A stretch of DNA of 64,000 nucleotides from positions 1-64,000 of the forward strand of contig WJMT01000104.1 of the NCBI GenBank assembly GCA_014727835.1. The letters run 5' to 3'. Shown here in pieces: positions 26,233-33,989 of the stretch (the first letter of the stretch is position 1; every line of letters starts with the position of its first letter). Under the pieces are notes generated by a model. The model was not told the DNA's origin. It did not search any database and worked only from the letters and a program-made list of their open reading frames with translations. This DNA is from Candidatus Aminicenantota bacterium. Lineage in GTDB: Bacteria > Acidobacteriota > Aminicenantia > Aminicenantales > Aminicenantaceae. The position numbers and the translations under genes were made by a program.

Positions 26233-27165
26233 ATGAAAATCGCTTTTTTTGAACCTTTAGGACGCGGATGGAACCGGATGACAAGTGCTCTTTTCAAGCC
26301 CTTTGACCTGAACAAATGGCTGGTGGTGGCTTTCACAGCTTTCTTAGCAGGTTTGTTTGATTGGAACGGCGGTGGCGGGAACGGAAGCAGTCAATGGAGC
26401 CGTGATGGAAGCTTTGGTGAGTTTATCGATTTTCCGGGAAAGGCCTGGAGCTGGCTGACCAGTCATCCGGGCTGGTTCACTTTGATCCTGTTCGGCGTCG
26501 CATTTCTGGTCATTCTCGGGATCGTGCTTCTGTGGCTTAGCTCTAGGGGTAAATTCATGTTCCTCTATAATGTGGCGCTTGACAAAGCCGAGGTCTCCCG
26601 TCCCTGGAAAGAATACAAAAAGGAAGGCGATTCTTTGTTTCTGTGGCGGTTTGTGTTTGTTTTGATTTGTTTCCTTGTTTTCCTTTTTCTGATCGTGATC
26701 ATGTTTGCGGGGGGCAGCCAGCTTTATAAAGACACCTCTTTTCACGGATTCCCTATCCTCTTTTTTGTGATGATGGGAATAATTTTTCTTATAGTGGCTG
26801 TTGTTGTCGGATATATTGCTTTGTTCCTGGATAGTTTTGTAGTCCCTCTTATGTTCAAACACCGACTCTCAGCAATGAAAGGATGGGGGATGTTTCTGAA
26901 CATATTCAAAACCCGCCCTTTTCATTTTATTCTCTACGGACTCCTTATGTTGGGGCTCTCCCTTTTGTTCGGCATTGCAGTGGTCATCGCAGGCCTTCTC
27001 ACCTGCTGTGTCGGGTTTGTGCTCCTTGTTATCCCTTATATAGGAACCGTGATCACGCTTCCATTGTGGTACTGGTTCCGGGCATTCAGTCTTGAGTTCT
27101 TGGCTCAATTCGGTGATGAATACAATGTGCTGCCGGGGGAAAAAAAAGAAACCACCAAAACATAA
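26233..27165 (+). CDS. Polytopic membrane protein of the DUF7544/DUF975-like type
   Basis: 310 residues from ATG 26233, preceded by GGGAG. About six to seven transmembrane helices, with a Gly/Ser-rich loop (WNGGGGNGSSQWSRDG) after the first. The LFKPFDLNKWLVVAFTAFLAGL beginning and the repeated 'F.....KP/RP..F' organisation are typical of uncharacterised glycerophosphoryl-diester-phosphodiesterase-like membrane domains and DUF7544 proteins. No enzymatic motif. The 188 bp before it contains only AT-rich sequence with a CCTGT/ACAGG hairpin near 26106-26130. Confidence 0.65.
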   Translation: MKIAFFEPLGRGWNRMTSALFKPFDLNKWLVVAFTAFLAGLFDWNGGGGNGSSQWSRDGSFGEFIDFPGKAWSWLTSHPGWFTLILFGVAFLVILGIVLLWLSSRGKFMFLYNVALDKAEVSRPWKEYKKEGDSLFLWRFVFVLICFLVFLFLIVIMFAGGSQLYKDTSFHGFPILFFVMMGIIFLIVAVVVGYIALFLDSFVVPLMFKHRLSAMKGWGMFLNIFKTRPFHFILYGLLMLGLSLLFGIAVVIAGLLTCCVGFVLLVIPYIGTVITLPLWYWFRAFSLEFLAQFGDEYNVLPGEKKETTKT

Positions 27166-27210
27166 ACCCAGCTCATAAGCTCCGGTGATTTGATTCTTTA
27201 TCCCTCTGGG

Positions 27211-27241
27211 AAAATAGGGTAAATGGGTATTGTGTCCCCGT
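27211..27241. repeat. Dispersed intergenic repeat, copy 2
   Basis: AAAATAGGGTAAATGGGTAT followed by TGTGTCCCCGT; matches 16674-16702 at almost every position over about 29 bases. Lies in the gap between the DUF7544-like gene and the multi-PAS kinase. Confidence 0.7.
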
Positions 27242-27248
27242 CTTTTGG

Positions 27249-27277
27249 TTGATTTTTGTAAATCTTATTATTATTAT
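27249..27277 (+). promoter_or_regulatory. Sigma70-type promoter of multi-PAS kinase gene
   Basis: TTGATT (27249-27254), 17-bp spacer, TATTAT (27272-27277), about 40 bp before ATG 27318, in very AT-rich sequence. Confidence 0.5.
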
Positions 27278-27317
27278 ATCAATAATATAATAAAATTAGT
27301 CTAAATAAGAAGTAATC

Positions 27318-29915
27318 ATGAAGAACAATCACAAGACCAAAGGGCCCCTGAAAAAAAATATTGAGAAACTGCAAAAAAAAGCAGCGAATCTTGAAGCAGA
27401 AAAGTCTCAAAACAAACAGAAGAAAAATGAACTGAACGAAAGCAAAGATCAGTTCCGGATTTTATTTGAAGCGACATTTGAGGGAATTGTCATTCATGAC
27501 CAGGGGAGAATACTGGATGCCAACCAGACTTTTGCTCAAATGTTTGGTTACAGGTTAAATGAAATCAAAGGGATGAATGTGGTTGAACTGGCCGCTCCTG
27601 GCTGGAAAGAAACCGTCAAGGATCACGCGCAGAAAGGCCGAGAAGAGCCTTACCAGGCCATGGGACTCCGCAAGGATGGGTCTGTATTTCCCGGTGAACT
27701 TCGCGGCCGAAAAATCAGATACCAGGGTAAAGATGTCCGACTAACCGCTGTCGCAGATCTCACCACACAAAAGGAGGCAGAGGCAGCCAAGGAAAAAACA
27801 CTTCATGACCTGGGTGAACGGAACAAGGAACTCAAACTTCTATATGAAGTTTCAAGACTCAGTTCAAAGGCGGATTTGTCTTTAGAAGAATTTTTACAAA
27901 AATCTGCGGACCTTATCCCTCCTGCCTGGCGTTACCCTGAAATCACATGTGCCCAAATAACCATCGATAATCAAAAGTACAAGACCAAAATATTTAAAAA
28001 ATCCCAATGGGATCAGTGTGAAGATATCAGAGTCAATGGGAAAAAATTGGGGACTGTAGAAGTCTATTATTTAGAAGAAAAGCCAGAACTGGACGAAGGA
28101 CCTTTTTTAAAAGAGGAGAGAAATCTTATCCGCACATTAAGCAGTCTTTTGAGCCGCATTATTGAGCGAAAAAAAACAGATAAAGCCTTAGAGGAAAGCG
28201 AAAAACTCTATTCTTCTGTTGTTGAAAACAGCAACGATGCCATCATCATCCATCATGATGGAATCATCCGATTTGTCAATGAAGCCGCTTCTCGATTCAT
28301 CGGTGTTCCCAAAAATGAATTCCTGGGAAAAAAAATGACTGATTTTGTCCACCCTGATGACAGAGAGATTGTATTGGACCGGTTCAAACAGAGAAGAGAA
28401 GGAAAGGATGTGAAAAGCATCTATGAAGTCTCCCTGGTGAAAAAGGACGGCTCTTCTTTTCCTGCTGAGATCAATGTCTCCCTGATCCATTATCAAGGGA
28501 GACCAGCCGGTCTGGTGTTTCTAAGAGATATTACAGAGCGAAAGTTTACTGAGGAAGCACTCCGGGAAAGAAAAGAACTGTTGAGTCATGTTTTTGAATC
28601 CATGCAGGAAGGTGTTCTGGTCCTTAACTCTGATTTTCGATACACCTACTGGAACAAGAGCATGGAACAGACTTCCCAGGTTCAAAAGGAAGATGTTCTG
28701 GGACAAATTCCGTGGAAAAAATTTCCCTTTCTCAAAGGAAATATCGAACAGGCCATGAAAAAGGCCATGGAAGGGGAGGCATCCCGCGGTCTTGATCTGA
28801 AATACACCTTAGCCAACGGAAAAGAGGGATGGACAACGGAAAGCTATTTCCCGTTAAAAGATGCTGAAGAGAATATCATCGGAGTGGTAGGGCTGATTGA
28901 GGAGATCACAGAACGCAAACAGATGGAACAAGAACTCAGAGAGAGCGAAAGCAAATTCCGGGATATTTTTGAGAATGCAGGAGAAGGGATCACCTATACT
29001 TCCTTAGGAGGAAAGGTGATTGAGGTCAATAAAGCTTTTGAAAATATTTTAGGGATTCCTTCCAAGAAAATCACAGGCAAAAATATCCTGTCTCTGACCA
29101 AAGAACTCCTTACTTTGAAAAACGCCACAAAGATCCTCCCCTTAGTGAAAAATATACTTAAAGGAAAGGAAGTGGCCCCATTTGAAGCCCGTTACAAAGA
29201 TAAAACTCTACTCGTCAGTTCCACCTATAACCCAAAATCAAAACGGATTATCGGTTTGATCCGGGACATTACAGAAACCAAGAAAAAAGAAGAACAAATC
29301 AAAAAATCCCTCCATGAAAAAGAAATCCTGCTCAAGGAAATCCACCATCGAGTGAAAAACAACATGCAGGTCATCTCCAGCTTGATCAACATCCAAGCCA
29401 GGCGGCTCAAAGACCATAAAATCCGGGAGATGTTCAGAGCCACCCGGAACCGGGTTATGTCCATGGCTCTGGTGCATGAAAGACTGTACCGGGCTGAGGA
29501 CCTGGCAAGGATTGATTTCAGCAAGTACATTGAACGGGTGGCTGTGCATCTTATGAGCTATTACAGAGATTTGTCACAAAACATCGACCTGAAAAAAGAT
29601 TTGGATGACATCTTTCTTGATGTGACCAAAGCTGTGCCCTTGGGGCTGATCACCAATGAACTATTGACCAACTCTCTGAAACACGCCTTCCCAAAAAGCA
29701 AAAAAGGCGAAATCAAAATAGAGATCAAACAAAAGAAAAACATGTGTCTTCTGACTATCAGGGATAATGGCAAGGGACTCCCCCAGGACCTGGACTTCAA
29801 AAAAGCGGAATCTATGGGTCTGGATCTTGTGACTTCTCTGGTCAAACAGATCAACGGCAAGATCGAGCTTTACAGGGACAAAGGCACCTGTTTTGAGATC
29901 ACCTTTGAAAATTAA
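27318..29915 (+). CDS. Soluble multi-PAS histidine kinase (HisKA_2 type)
   Basis: 865 residues, no transmembrane segment. Order: N-terminal coiled coil (1-50), PAS (about 50-160), a GAF-like region (180-290), three further PAS domains (about 295-410, 415-530, 535-655), each ending in a 'DITERK' or 'DLTTQK'-type PAC end, then HisKA_2 with phospho-acceptor in EIHHRVKNNMQVISSL and a HATPase_c domain (ITNELLTNSLKHAF, RDNGKGLP). HisKA_2 kinases often work with receivers such as the REC-PAS-PAS protein at 56359, which is inference. Senses a cytosolic or diffusible signal; cofactor unknown. The ATG has no strong ribosome binding site (AGAAGT). Confidence 0.92.
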   Translation: MKNNHKTKGPLKKNIEKLQKKAANLEAEKSQNKQKKNELNESKDQFRILFEATFEGIVIHDQGRILDANQTFAQMFGYRLNEIKGMNVVELAAPGWKETVKDHAQKGREEPYQAMGLRKDGSVFPGELRGRKIRYQGKDVRLTAVADLTTQKEAEAAKEKTLHDLGERNKELKLLYEVSRLSSKADLSLEEFLQKSADLIPPAWRYPEITCAQITIDNQKYKTKIFKKSQWDQCEDIRVNGKKLGTVEVYYLEEKPELDEGPFLKEERNLIRTLSSLLSRIIERKKTDKALEESEKLYSSVVENSNDAIIIHHDGIIRFVNEAASRFIGVPKNEFLGKKMTDFVHPDDREIVLDRFKQRREGKDVKSIYEVSLVKKDGSSFPAEINVSLIHYQGRPAGLVFLRDITERKFTEEALRERKELLSHVFESMQEGVLVLNSDFRYTYWNKSMEQTSQVQKEDVLGQIPWKKFPFLKGNIEQAMKKAMEGEASRGLDLKYTLANGKEGWTTESYFPLKDAEENIIGVVGLIEEITERKQMEQELRESESKFRDIFENAGEGITYTSLGGKVIEVNKAFENILGIPSKKITGKNILSLTKELLTLKNATKILPLVKNILKGKEVAPFEARYKDKTLLVSSTYNPKSKRIIGLIRDITETKKKEEQIKKSLHEKEILLKEIHHRVKNNMQVISSLINIQARRLKDHKIREMFRATRNRVMSMALVHERLYRAEDLARIDFSKYIERVAVHLMSYYRDLSQNIDLKKDLDDIFLDVTKAVPLGLITNELLTNSLKHAFPKSKKGEIKIEIKQKKNMCLLTIRDNGKGLPQDLDFKKAESMGLDLVTSLVKQINGKIELYRDKGTCFEITFEN

Positions 29916-29989
29916 ACATTTCAAGAATCAGCTTTTTCTTTGATAATTCCCTTTTTTTTCATCTGTAACTCGTGTATATTGGTTCACTT

Positions 29990-31357
29990 ATGGACAAAGA
30001 AAAACCCATGACCAAAGGGGTGAAGATCCTTTTGGGTGATCCCAAAAAAGCCATCCTCAAGCTCTCTGCTCCCATGATGCTGGCTATGCTGCTTCAGGCT
30101 GTTTACAACATTGCAGACGGCATCTGGGTGGCTGGACTGGGAGCAGACCAGCTGGCAGCAGTAGGATTGTTCTTTCCGTTTTTCATCATCATCGTGGCTC
30201 TGGGAGCCGGGATCGGAGTGGGAGGAAGCTCAGCTGTGTCCCGGAGAATCGGAGAAAGAGACAAAAAAGCTGCTGAAAACACAGCTGCTCACACCATTCT
30301 TTTTGCCATTGGTCTGGCTCTGGTCATCAGCACCGCAGCTCTTCCCTTCACAGGGAGCCTTTTCCGGTCTTTAGCAGGAAACGGAGATGTGGGTCGCATG
30401 GCCGCCCAATATGCCATGATTCTTTTTGCAGGCGCTTCCATTCTGGTCTTTTCCCATATCGCCAATGCGCTTCTTCGGGGTGAAGGAGCGGCTAAAAAAG
30501 CCATGTACGGATTGGCTTTGGGTTCGTGTCTGAATATTGTGCTGGATCCCCTGTTCATCTATGGTTTTAAACTGGGAGTGGTGGGCGCTGCTTGGGCCAC
30601 TCTGATTTCCATCACCATCTCTGCTGTTCTGTTCTTTTACTGGCTTTTTATCCAGAAAAAAACCTATCTCCGGATCACCTTTCATGACTTCAGGTTCAAT
30701 ATGGGAATTCTCAGGGAGATCCTCTCAGTGGGCTTTCCTTCTTCTCTGGCTCAGCTGTCCATGTCCGCAGCCATGATCGTTCTCAATGTGGTGGTGATCC
30801 AAGCCGGGGGGACAGACGGAGTGGCTGTTTTCACCAGCGGATGGCGCATTGTGATGCTGGGGACCATCCCATTGATCGGGATGGCCACGGGTGTGGTCTC
30901 TGTAACCGGAGCAGCATTCGGCGCCAAAGACAAACACAAACTGAAGACCGCTTTTCTGTATTCGGTTAAAATCGGGGTATTGATCGAGCTTACAGTGGGT
31001 GCTTTGGTGGCTTTGTTCGCCGGTCAAATCAGCTATATATTCACTTATTCCAAACAAGCCTCCCGCATCCAGGAGGAGCTGGTGGCGTTCCTGAGGATCA
31101 CGGCTATATTCTACCCGGCGGTTCCTTTAGGCATGCTCACATCAGCCATGTTCCGGGGCATTGGAAAAGGCACCCGTTCTCTGATCGTGACCATTTTGAG
31201 GACCATTATCCTGCAGCTGCCCATCTCCTATCTTTTAGGAATCACTTTTGGATTCGGTCTGAATGGAGTGTGGGCTGGAATCGTGATCGGCAATGTCACA
31301 GCAGTGGCGGTGACCTTTTTCTGGGGAAAACACACGGTGGAACACGTGATCCCATAA
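29990..31357 (+). CDS. MATE-family multidrug/cation antiporter
   Basis: 455 residues with 12 transmembrane segments in two homologous halves. MATE features include LLQAVYNIADGIWVAGLG near the N-terminus, ALLRGEGAAKKAM after TM6 and AMFRGIGKGTRS in the second half. It exports cationic drugs or metabolites with Na+ or H+ counter-flow. ATG 29990 has no Shine-Dalgarno; TATATT at 29975-29980 would place the transcript start at or just before the ATG, so the mRNA may be leaderless. A start at 30008 is also possible. The gene ends at a strong bidirectional terminator. Confidence 0.93.
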   Translation: MDKEKPMTKGVKILLGDPKKAILKLSAPMMLAMLLQAVYNIADGIWVAGLGADQLAAVGLFFPFFIIIVALGAGIGVGGSSAVSRRIGERDKKAAENTAAHTILFAIGLALVISTAALPFTGSLFRSLAGNGDVGRMAAQYAMILFAGASILVFSHIANALLRGEGAAKKAMYGLALGSCLNIVLDPLFIYGFKLGVVGAAWATLISITISAVLFFYWLFIQKKTYLRITFHDFRFNMGILREILSVGFPSSLAQLSMSAAMIVLNVVVIQAGGTDGVAVFTSGWRIVMLGTIPLIGMATGVVSVTGAAFGAKDKHKLKTAFLYSVKIGVLIELTVGALVALFAGQISYIFTYSKQASRIQEELVAFLRITAIFYPAVPLGMLTSAMFRGIGKGTRSLIVTILRTIILQLPISYLLGITFGFGLNGVWAGIVIGNVTAVAVTFFWGKHTVEHVIP

Positions 31358-31362
31358 AAAAA

Positions 31363-31395
31363 GGGACGGTTCCTGGAAGAACCGCCCCTGTTTTT
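31363..31395. terminator. Bidirectional intrinsic terminator
   Basis: GGG-A-CGGTTC (31363-31372), loop CTGGAA, GAACCG-CCC (31379-31387), then CTG and TTTTT; on the other strand the hairpin is followed by seven T (31356-31362 are A). Serves the MATE gene (+) and the DUF4097 gene (-). Confidence 0.88.
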
Positions 31396-31410
31396 GTTTG
31401 GTTTATACCA

Positions 31411-32412
31411 TTATTTGGCTTTTCTCAGCAGGATGTCTCCGTTGTTGTTGTTGAACACATACACCGGTCCGCCGCCGTTGATTTTGGCGTAGATGTACTT
31501 GTTGAAAGAGATGTCAAGCGCGTCTGCATTTATATACATTGCGTCTCTAGCCCTGAGGGCAATGCTTTCTTTAAGTTCTTTTGACACATCTGCTTTCACA
31601 TCAACAGCTTTTGGAGGAGTGGGAGGAGTGACCACATAAAAACGGTTCCTCAAATCATCTTTTTGGAGATTTTTCAGCTTCCTCGAGTCAAAATCAAATT
31701 CTTCATCCGGATTTCTCACGATCTGTAGGTCAAAATCGGTGTACACTTCGCCCCTGCCTGATTTCATCTTGAGGTTGGCCTTGGTGCTGGAAGGAAGAGT
31801 GACATCAATATCACCCTGCCAGGAAGTAAAAGACATGGGAAGTTCCGGCGAAACACTCTTGAACACAGCCTTGATCTCTCCGTCATAAGTGTGAGCCACC
31901 ACTGCACTGCTGATTCCGGTTAAGCGGATGTTGCCTCTGTGATTGGTGGCTTCGATTTCTCCATTCACATTTTCGATAACCACATCCCCATTCTCATGAG
32001 CGCTGATGCTCACTGAAGAGGAAGAGGGCACTCGGATAGTCAAGTCCACTGTCTGCTTATAGGAGCTCACACTGATCCGCATCACATTATCATCTTCCAT
32101 CACACGGAGTCCCGTGGTATCGACCTGGACCAGTCTCAATCCCTTGGCTTTTTCGTTCCTCTTTATCTCTTCGTCTTGGACCAGTTTCTCCCTCACCCGG
32201 GCTTCCACCATAACTTCTTTTCCGCTGGTGCCTATAACTGTGATGCTGCCGTTGTGAACAGATGCTTTGACCAGCCCCGGCTCGCTGGGATTGGAGAACG
32301 GAACCGTGGCTTTATCCGTGGCTTTGTCCTGGGCATAAAGGAAACTTCCCAGCATGAAAATCATGAGGGAATACCCTACAACTTTTGTCATTCTTTTTGT
32401 TTTTTTATTCAT
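31411..32412 (-). CDS. Exported DUF4097-type beta-repeat protein
   Basis: 333 residues. Signal peptide KVVGYSLMIFMLGSFLYAQ. The mature chain is a right-handed beta-helix-like repeat typical of DUF4097/DUF4098 proteins: short strands of the form 'GSITVIG', 'GDVVIENVNGEIEATNHRGNIRL', 'GEIKAVF', 'GDIDVTLP', 'GEVYTDF'. Such proteins often sit beside sigma/anti-sigma modules and are thought to act in envelope stress. AAGGAG precedes ATG 32412. It is the third gene after the ECF sigma factor and the HEAT-repeat anti-sigma factor, with an 85-bp gap that holds an ACCCC/GGGGT hairpin (32441-32457). Confidence 0.85.
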   Translation of the reverse strand: MNKKTKRMTKVVGYSLMIFMLGSFLYAQDKATDKATVPFSNPSEPGLVKASVHNGSITVIGTSGKEVMVEARVREKLVQDEEIKRNEKAKGLRLVQVDTTGLRVMEDDNVMRISVSSYKQTVDLTIRVPSSSSVSISAHENGDVVIENVNGEIEATNHRGNIRLTGISSAVVAHTYDGEIKAVFKSVSPELPMSFTSWQGDIDVTLPSSTKANLKMKSGRGEVYTDFDLQIVRNPDEEFDFDSRKLKNLQKDDLRNRFYVVTPPTPPKAVDVKADVSKELKESIALRARDAMYINADALDISFNKYIYAKINGGGPVYVFNNNNGDILLRKAK

Positions 32413-32497
32413 TTGACTCTCCTTTTCTTTATTTTGGATACCCCATTTTCGGGGTTTCTTTTACTATCACTTCTCATTTTCATGGAACGCTTCTGTT

Positions 32498-33310
32498 TTA
32501 AAAACTCAGCCTTTGGATCCCCTGTTCAGCCCGGTCTTTGATTTCAGGATTGACATCCTCTGAATCCAGAAGGCTTTTCAGAGCATCCACAGCTCTTCGT
32601 TCCCGGATACTCACCATCAGGTCAATCAGCGCAGCCTGGATCATGGGTGAGGACTGCTGGGATAAAGAATCGATCAATCCCTGCTTGACCTTGGGATGGT
32701 TGTGGAAGAGATAAAGCGCATCTACAGCAGCCAGCCGGACACTCACACTCGGGTCAGATTTGAGTGTGGACAGCAGTTTATCCAGCAGCTCCTCATCCGG
32801 ATCAGCCATGGAATAGCTCATGTTGATCCCCTGCAGCCTTTCACTGGCTGATTCCTGATCAATGAGAGATACAGCCAAGGCCTGTCTCATGCCCCGGACT
32901 TCATCCACCAAAGCTGTGGTTATGGCATTTTGTCTGGGGATAACGGTCCATAGATTTCCGATGACAAGTCCCAACACCAGGATTCCCAGAGAAAGAGCGA
33001 ATTGGAACGCAGGTCTGCGGGGCCATAAATTTTTCAGCCAAGAAAGCAAATGGATTTTTTCTTTTTTGGCTTTTTTGGTTTCAGACTGTTTGTAGTCCTC
33101 CAGCATGCTGTAAAACCGGGTCCGTAGCTGGGGGCTGGGCTGTTTTTCTTTGAGGACTCCCAGTTTAGTCCAGATCTCAGTCAATGATTCCAGTTCTTCC
33201 CGGCAATCTTTGCATTGTCTCACATGAGTCTGGATTCTCTCCTTTTCCTTTTTTGATATCTCACCAGTGAGATACCCGGTGAACTTTTCTCTTATATTTT
33301 GGCAATTCAT
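32498..33310 (-). CDS. Zinc-finger anti-sigma factor with periplasmic HEAT repeats
   Basis: 270 residues. N-terminal zinc-binding anti-sigma domain (MNCQNIREKFTGYLTGE, then HVRQCKDC with the HxxxCxxC ligand set near 29-36), a transmembrane helix near 101-120 (FQFALSLGILVLGLVIGNL), and a C-terminal periplasmic region of HEAT-like repeats (VSVRLAAVDALYLF, PMIQAALIDLMVSI). It should hold the ECF sigma factor at the membrane until the periplasmic part senses a signal. Its start overlaps the sigma gene by 4 bp, the usual arrangement of such pairs. HEAT repeats as sensor domain are less common than simple tails. Confidence 0.9.
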   Translation of the reverse strand: MNCQNIREKFTGYLTGEISKKEKERIQTHVRQCKDCREELESLTEIWTKLGVLKEKQPSPQLRTRFYSMLEDYKQSETKKAKKEKIHLLSWLKNLWPRRPAFQFALSLGILVLGLVIGNLWTVIPRQNAITTALVDEVRGMRQALAVSLIDQESASERLQGINMSYSMADPDEELLDKLLSTLKSDPSVSVRLAAVDALYLFHNHPKVKQGLIDSLSQQSSPMIQAALIDLMVSIRERRAVDALKSLLDSEDVNPEIKDRAEQGIQRLSF

Positions 33311-33864
33311 GATGACACACCTCCCTGCAGCTCAAAATAGATCTCTCCGAGCTGCTTGACAGCCCTGTGAATATTGGCTTTGATGGTCCCTTCTTTACAC
33401 CCCAAAAGCTCTGCGATCTCCCTGTATTTCATATCCTGAAACCGGCTCAGGATCAAAGCCTCCCTCTTTTTTAAAGGAAGCTGGGATAGAGCTTTTTGGA
33501 GTAGAGTGATATCCTGTTTCTGCTCCAATGCCTGTACAGGGGACTCTTCCCCGCTTTCCGGCTCCTCATACTGGTCATCCAAATGAAAGGCCTCATTGTT
33601 TTTCCGTATATGATCCACATGCACATTCCGGGCGATCCGGAACATCCAAACCACAAATTTACCTCGGGCTTGGTATGTGGACCGATATTTGAGGATGCGG
33701 ATAAACACATTCTGGACCAGGTCCTCGCTCAAACTGTGAGAACCGGTCAATCGAAGAAAAAAATTGAACACTTTCACATGATGCCTCTCAAATAAGATGG
33801 CCAGCTTTTCAACCTGTCCGTCTCTGACTTTTTCCATAATATCGCTGTCTGATAATGATTCCAT
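33307..33864 (-). CDS. ECF-type RNA polymerase sigma factor
   Basis: 185 residues from ATG 33864 (AAAGGA nine bases upstream; an in-frame GTG at 33891 lies at the predicted transcript start). Region 2: LFERHHVKVFNFFLRLTGS, SEDLVQNVFIRIL and WMFRIARNVHVDHIRK. Region 4: LSQLPLKKREALILSRFQDM and YREIAELLGCKEGTIKANIHRAVKQL. It directs polymerase to envelope-stress-type promoters, controlled by the adjacent anti-sigma factor. Divergent from the Reg_prop/LuxR regulator gene across a 125-bp gap with an inverted repeat. Confidence 0.94.
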   Translation of the reverse strand: MESLSDSDIMEKVRDGQVEKLAILFERHHVKVFNFFLRLTGSHSLSEDLVQNVFIRILKYRSTYQARGKFVVWMFRIARNVHVDHIRKNNEAFHLDDQYEEPESGEESPVQALEQKQDITLLQKALSQLPLKKREALILSRFQDMKYREIAELLGCKEGTIKANIHRAVKQLGEIYFELQGGVSS

Positions 33865-33892
33865 TTGGTTTGTCCTTTGTTCGGCTGTCACT

Positions 33893-33973
33893 TATACAGA
33901 CTCTATTATATTCAAAAAGTTACAAAATATTTCAAATTTTTTCATATTTACATTTTTAGGAGCAGTCTGTATA
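33893..33973. repeat. 10-bp inverted repeat across divergent promoters
   Basis: TATACAGACT at 33893-33902 and AGTCTGTATA at 33964-33973, a perfect inverted pair. Each arm lies just upstream of one divergent gene (29-38 bp before ATG 33864 and 17-26 bp before ATG 33990), so both promoters may share the -10 motif GTCTGTATA or a common operator. Confidence 0.65.
33899..33921 (-). promoter_or_regulatory. Probable ECF autoregulatory promoter
   Basis: Minus strand TGTAAC with AAC at 33921-33919, 17 bases, then GTC at 33901-33899, the usual ECF -35/-10 geometry. A TATAAT (33910-33905) in the same stretch could instead serve sigma70. Confidence 0.5.
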
Positions 33974-33989
33974 TTTATCAGGGCTGATT

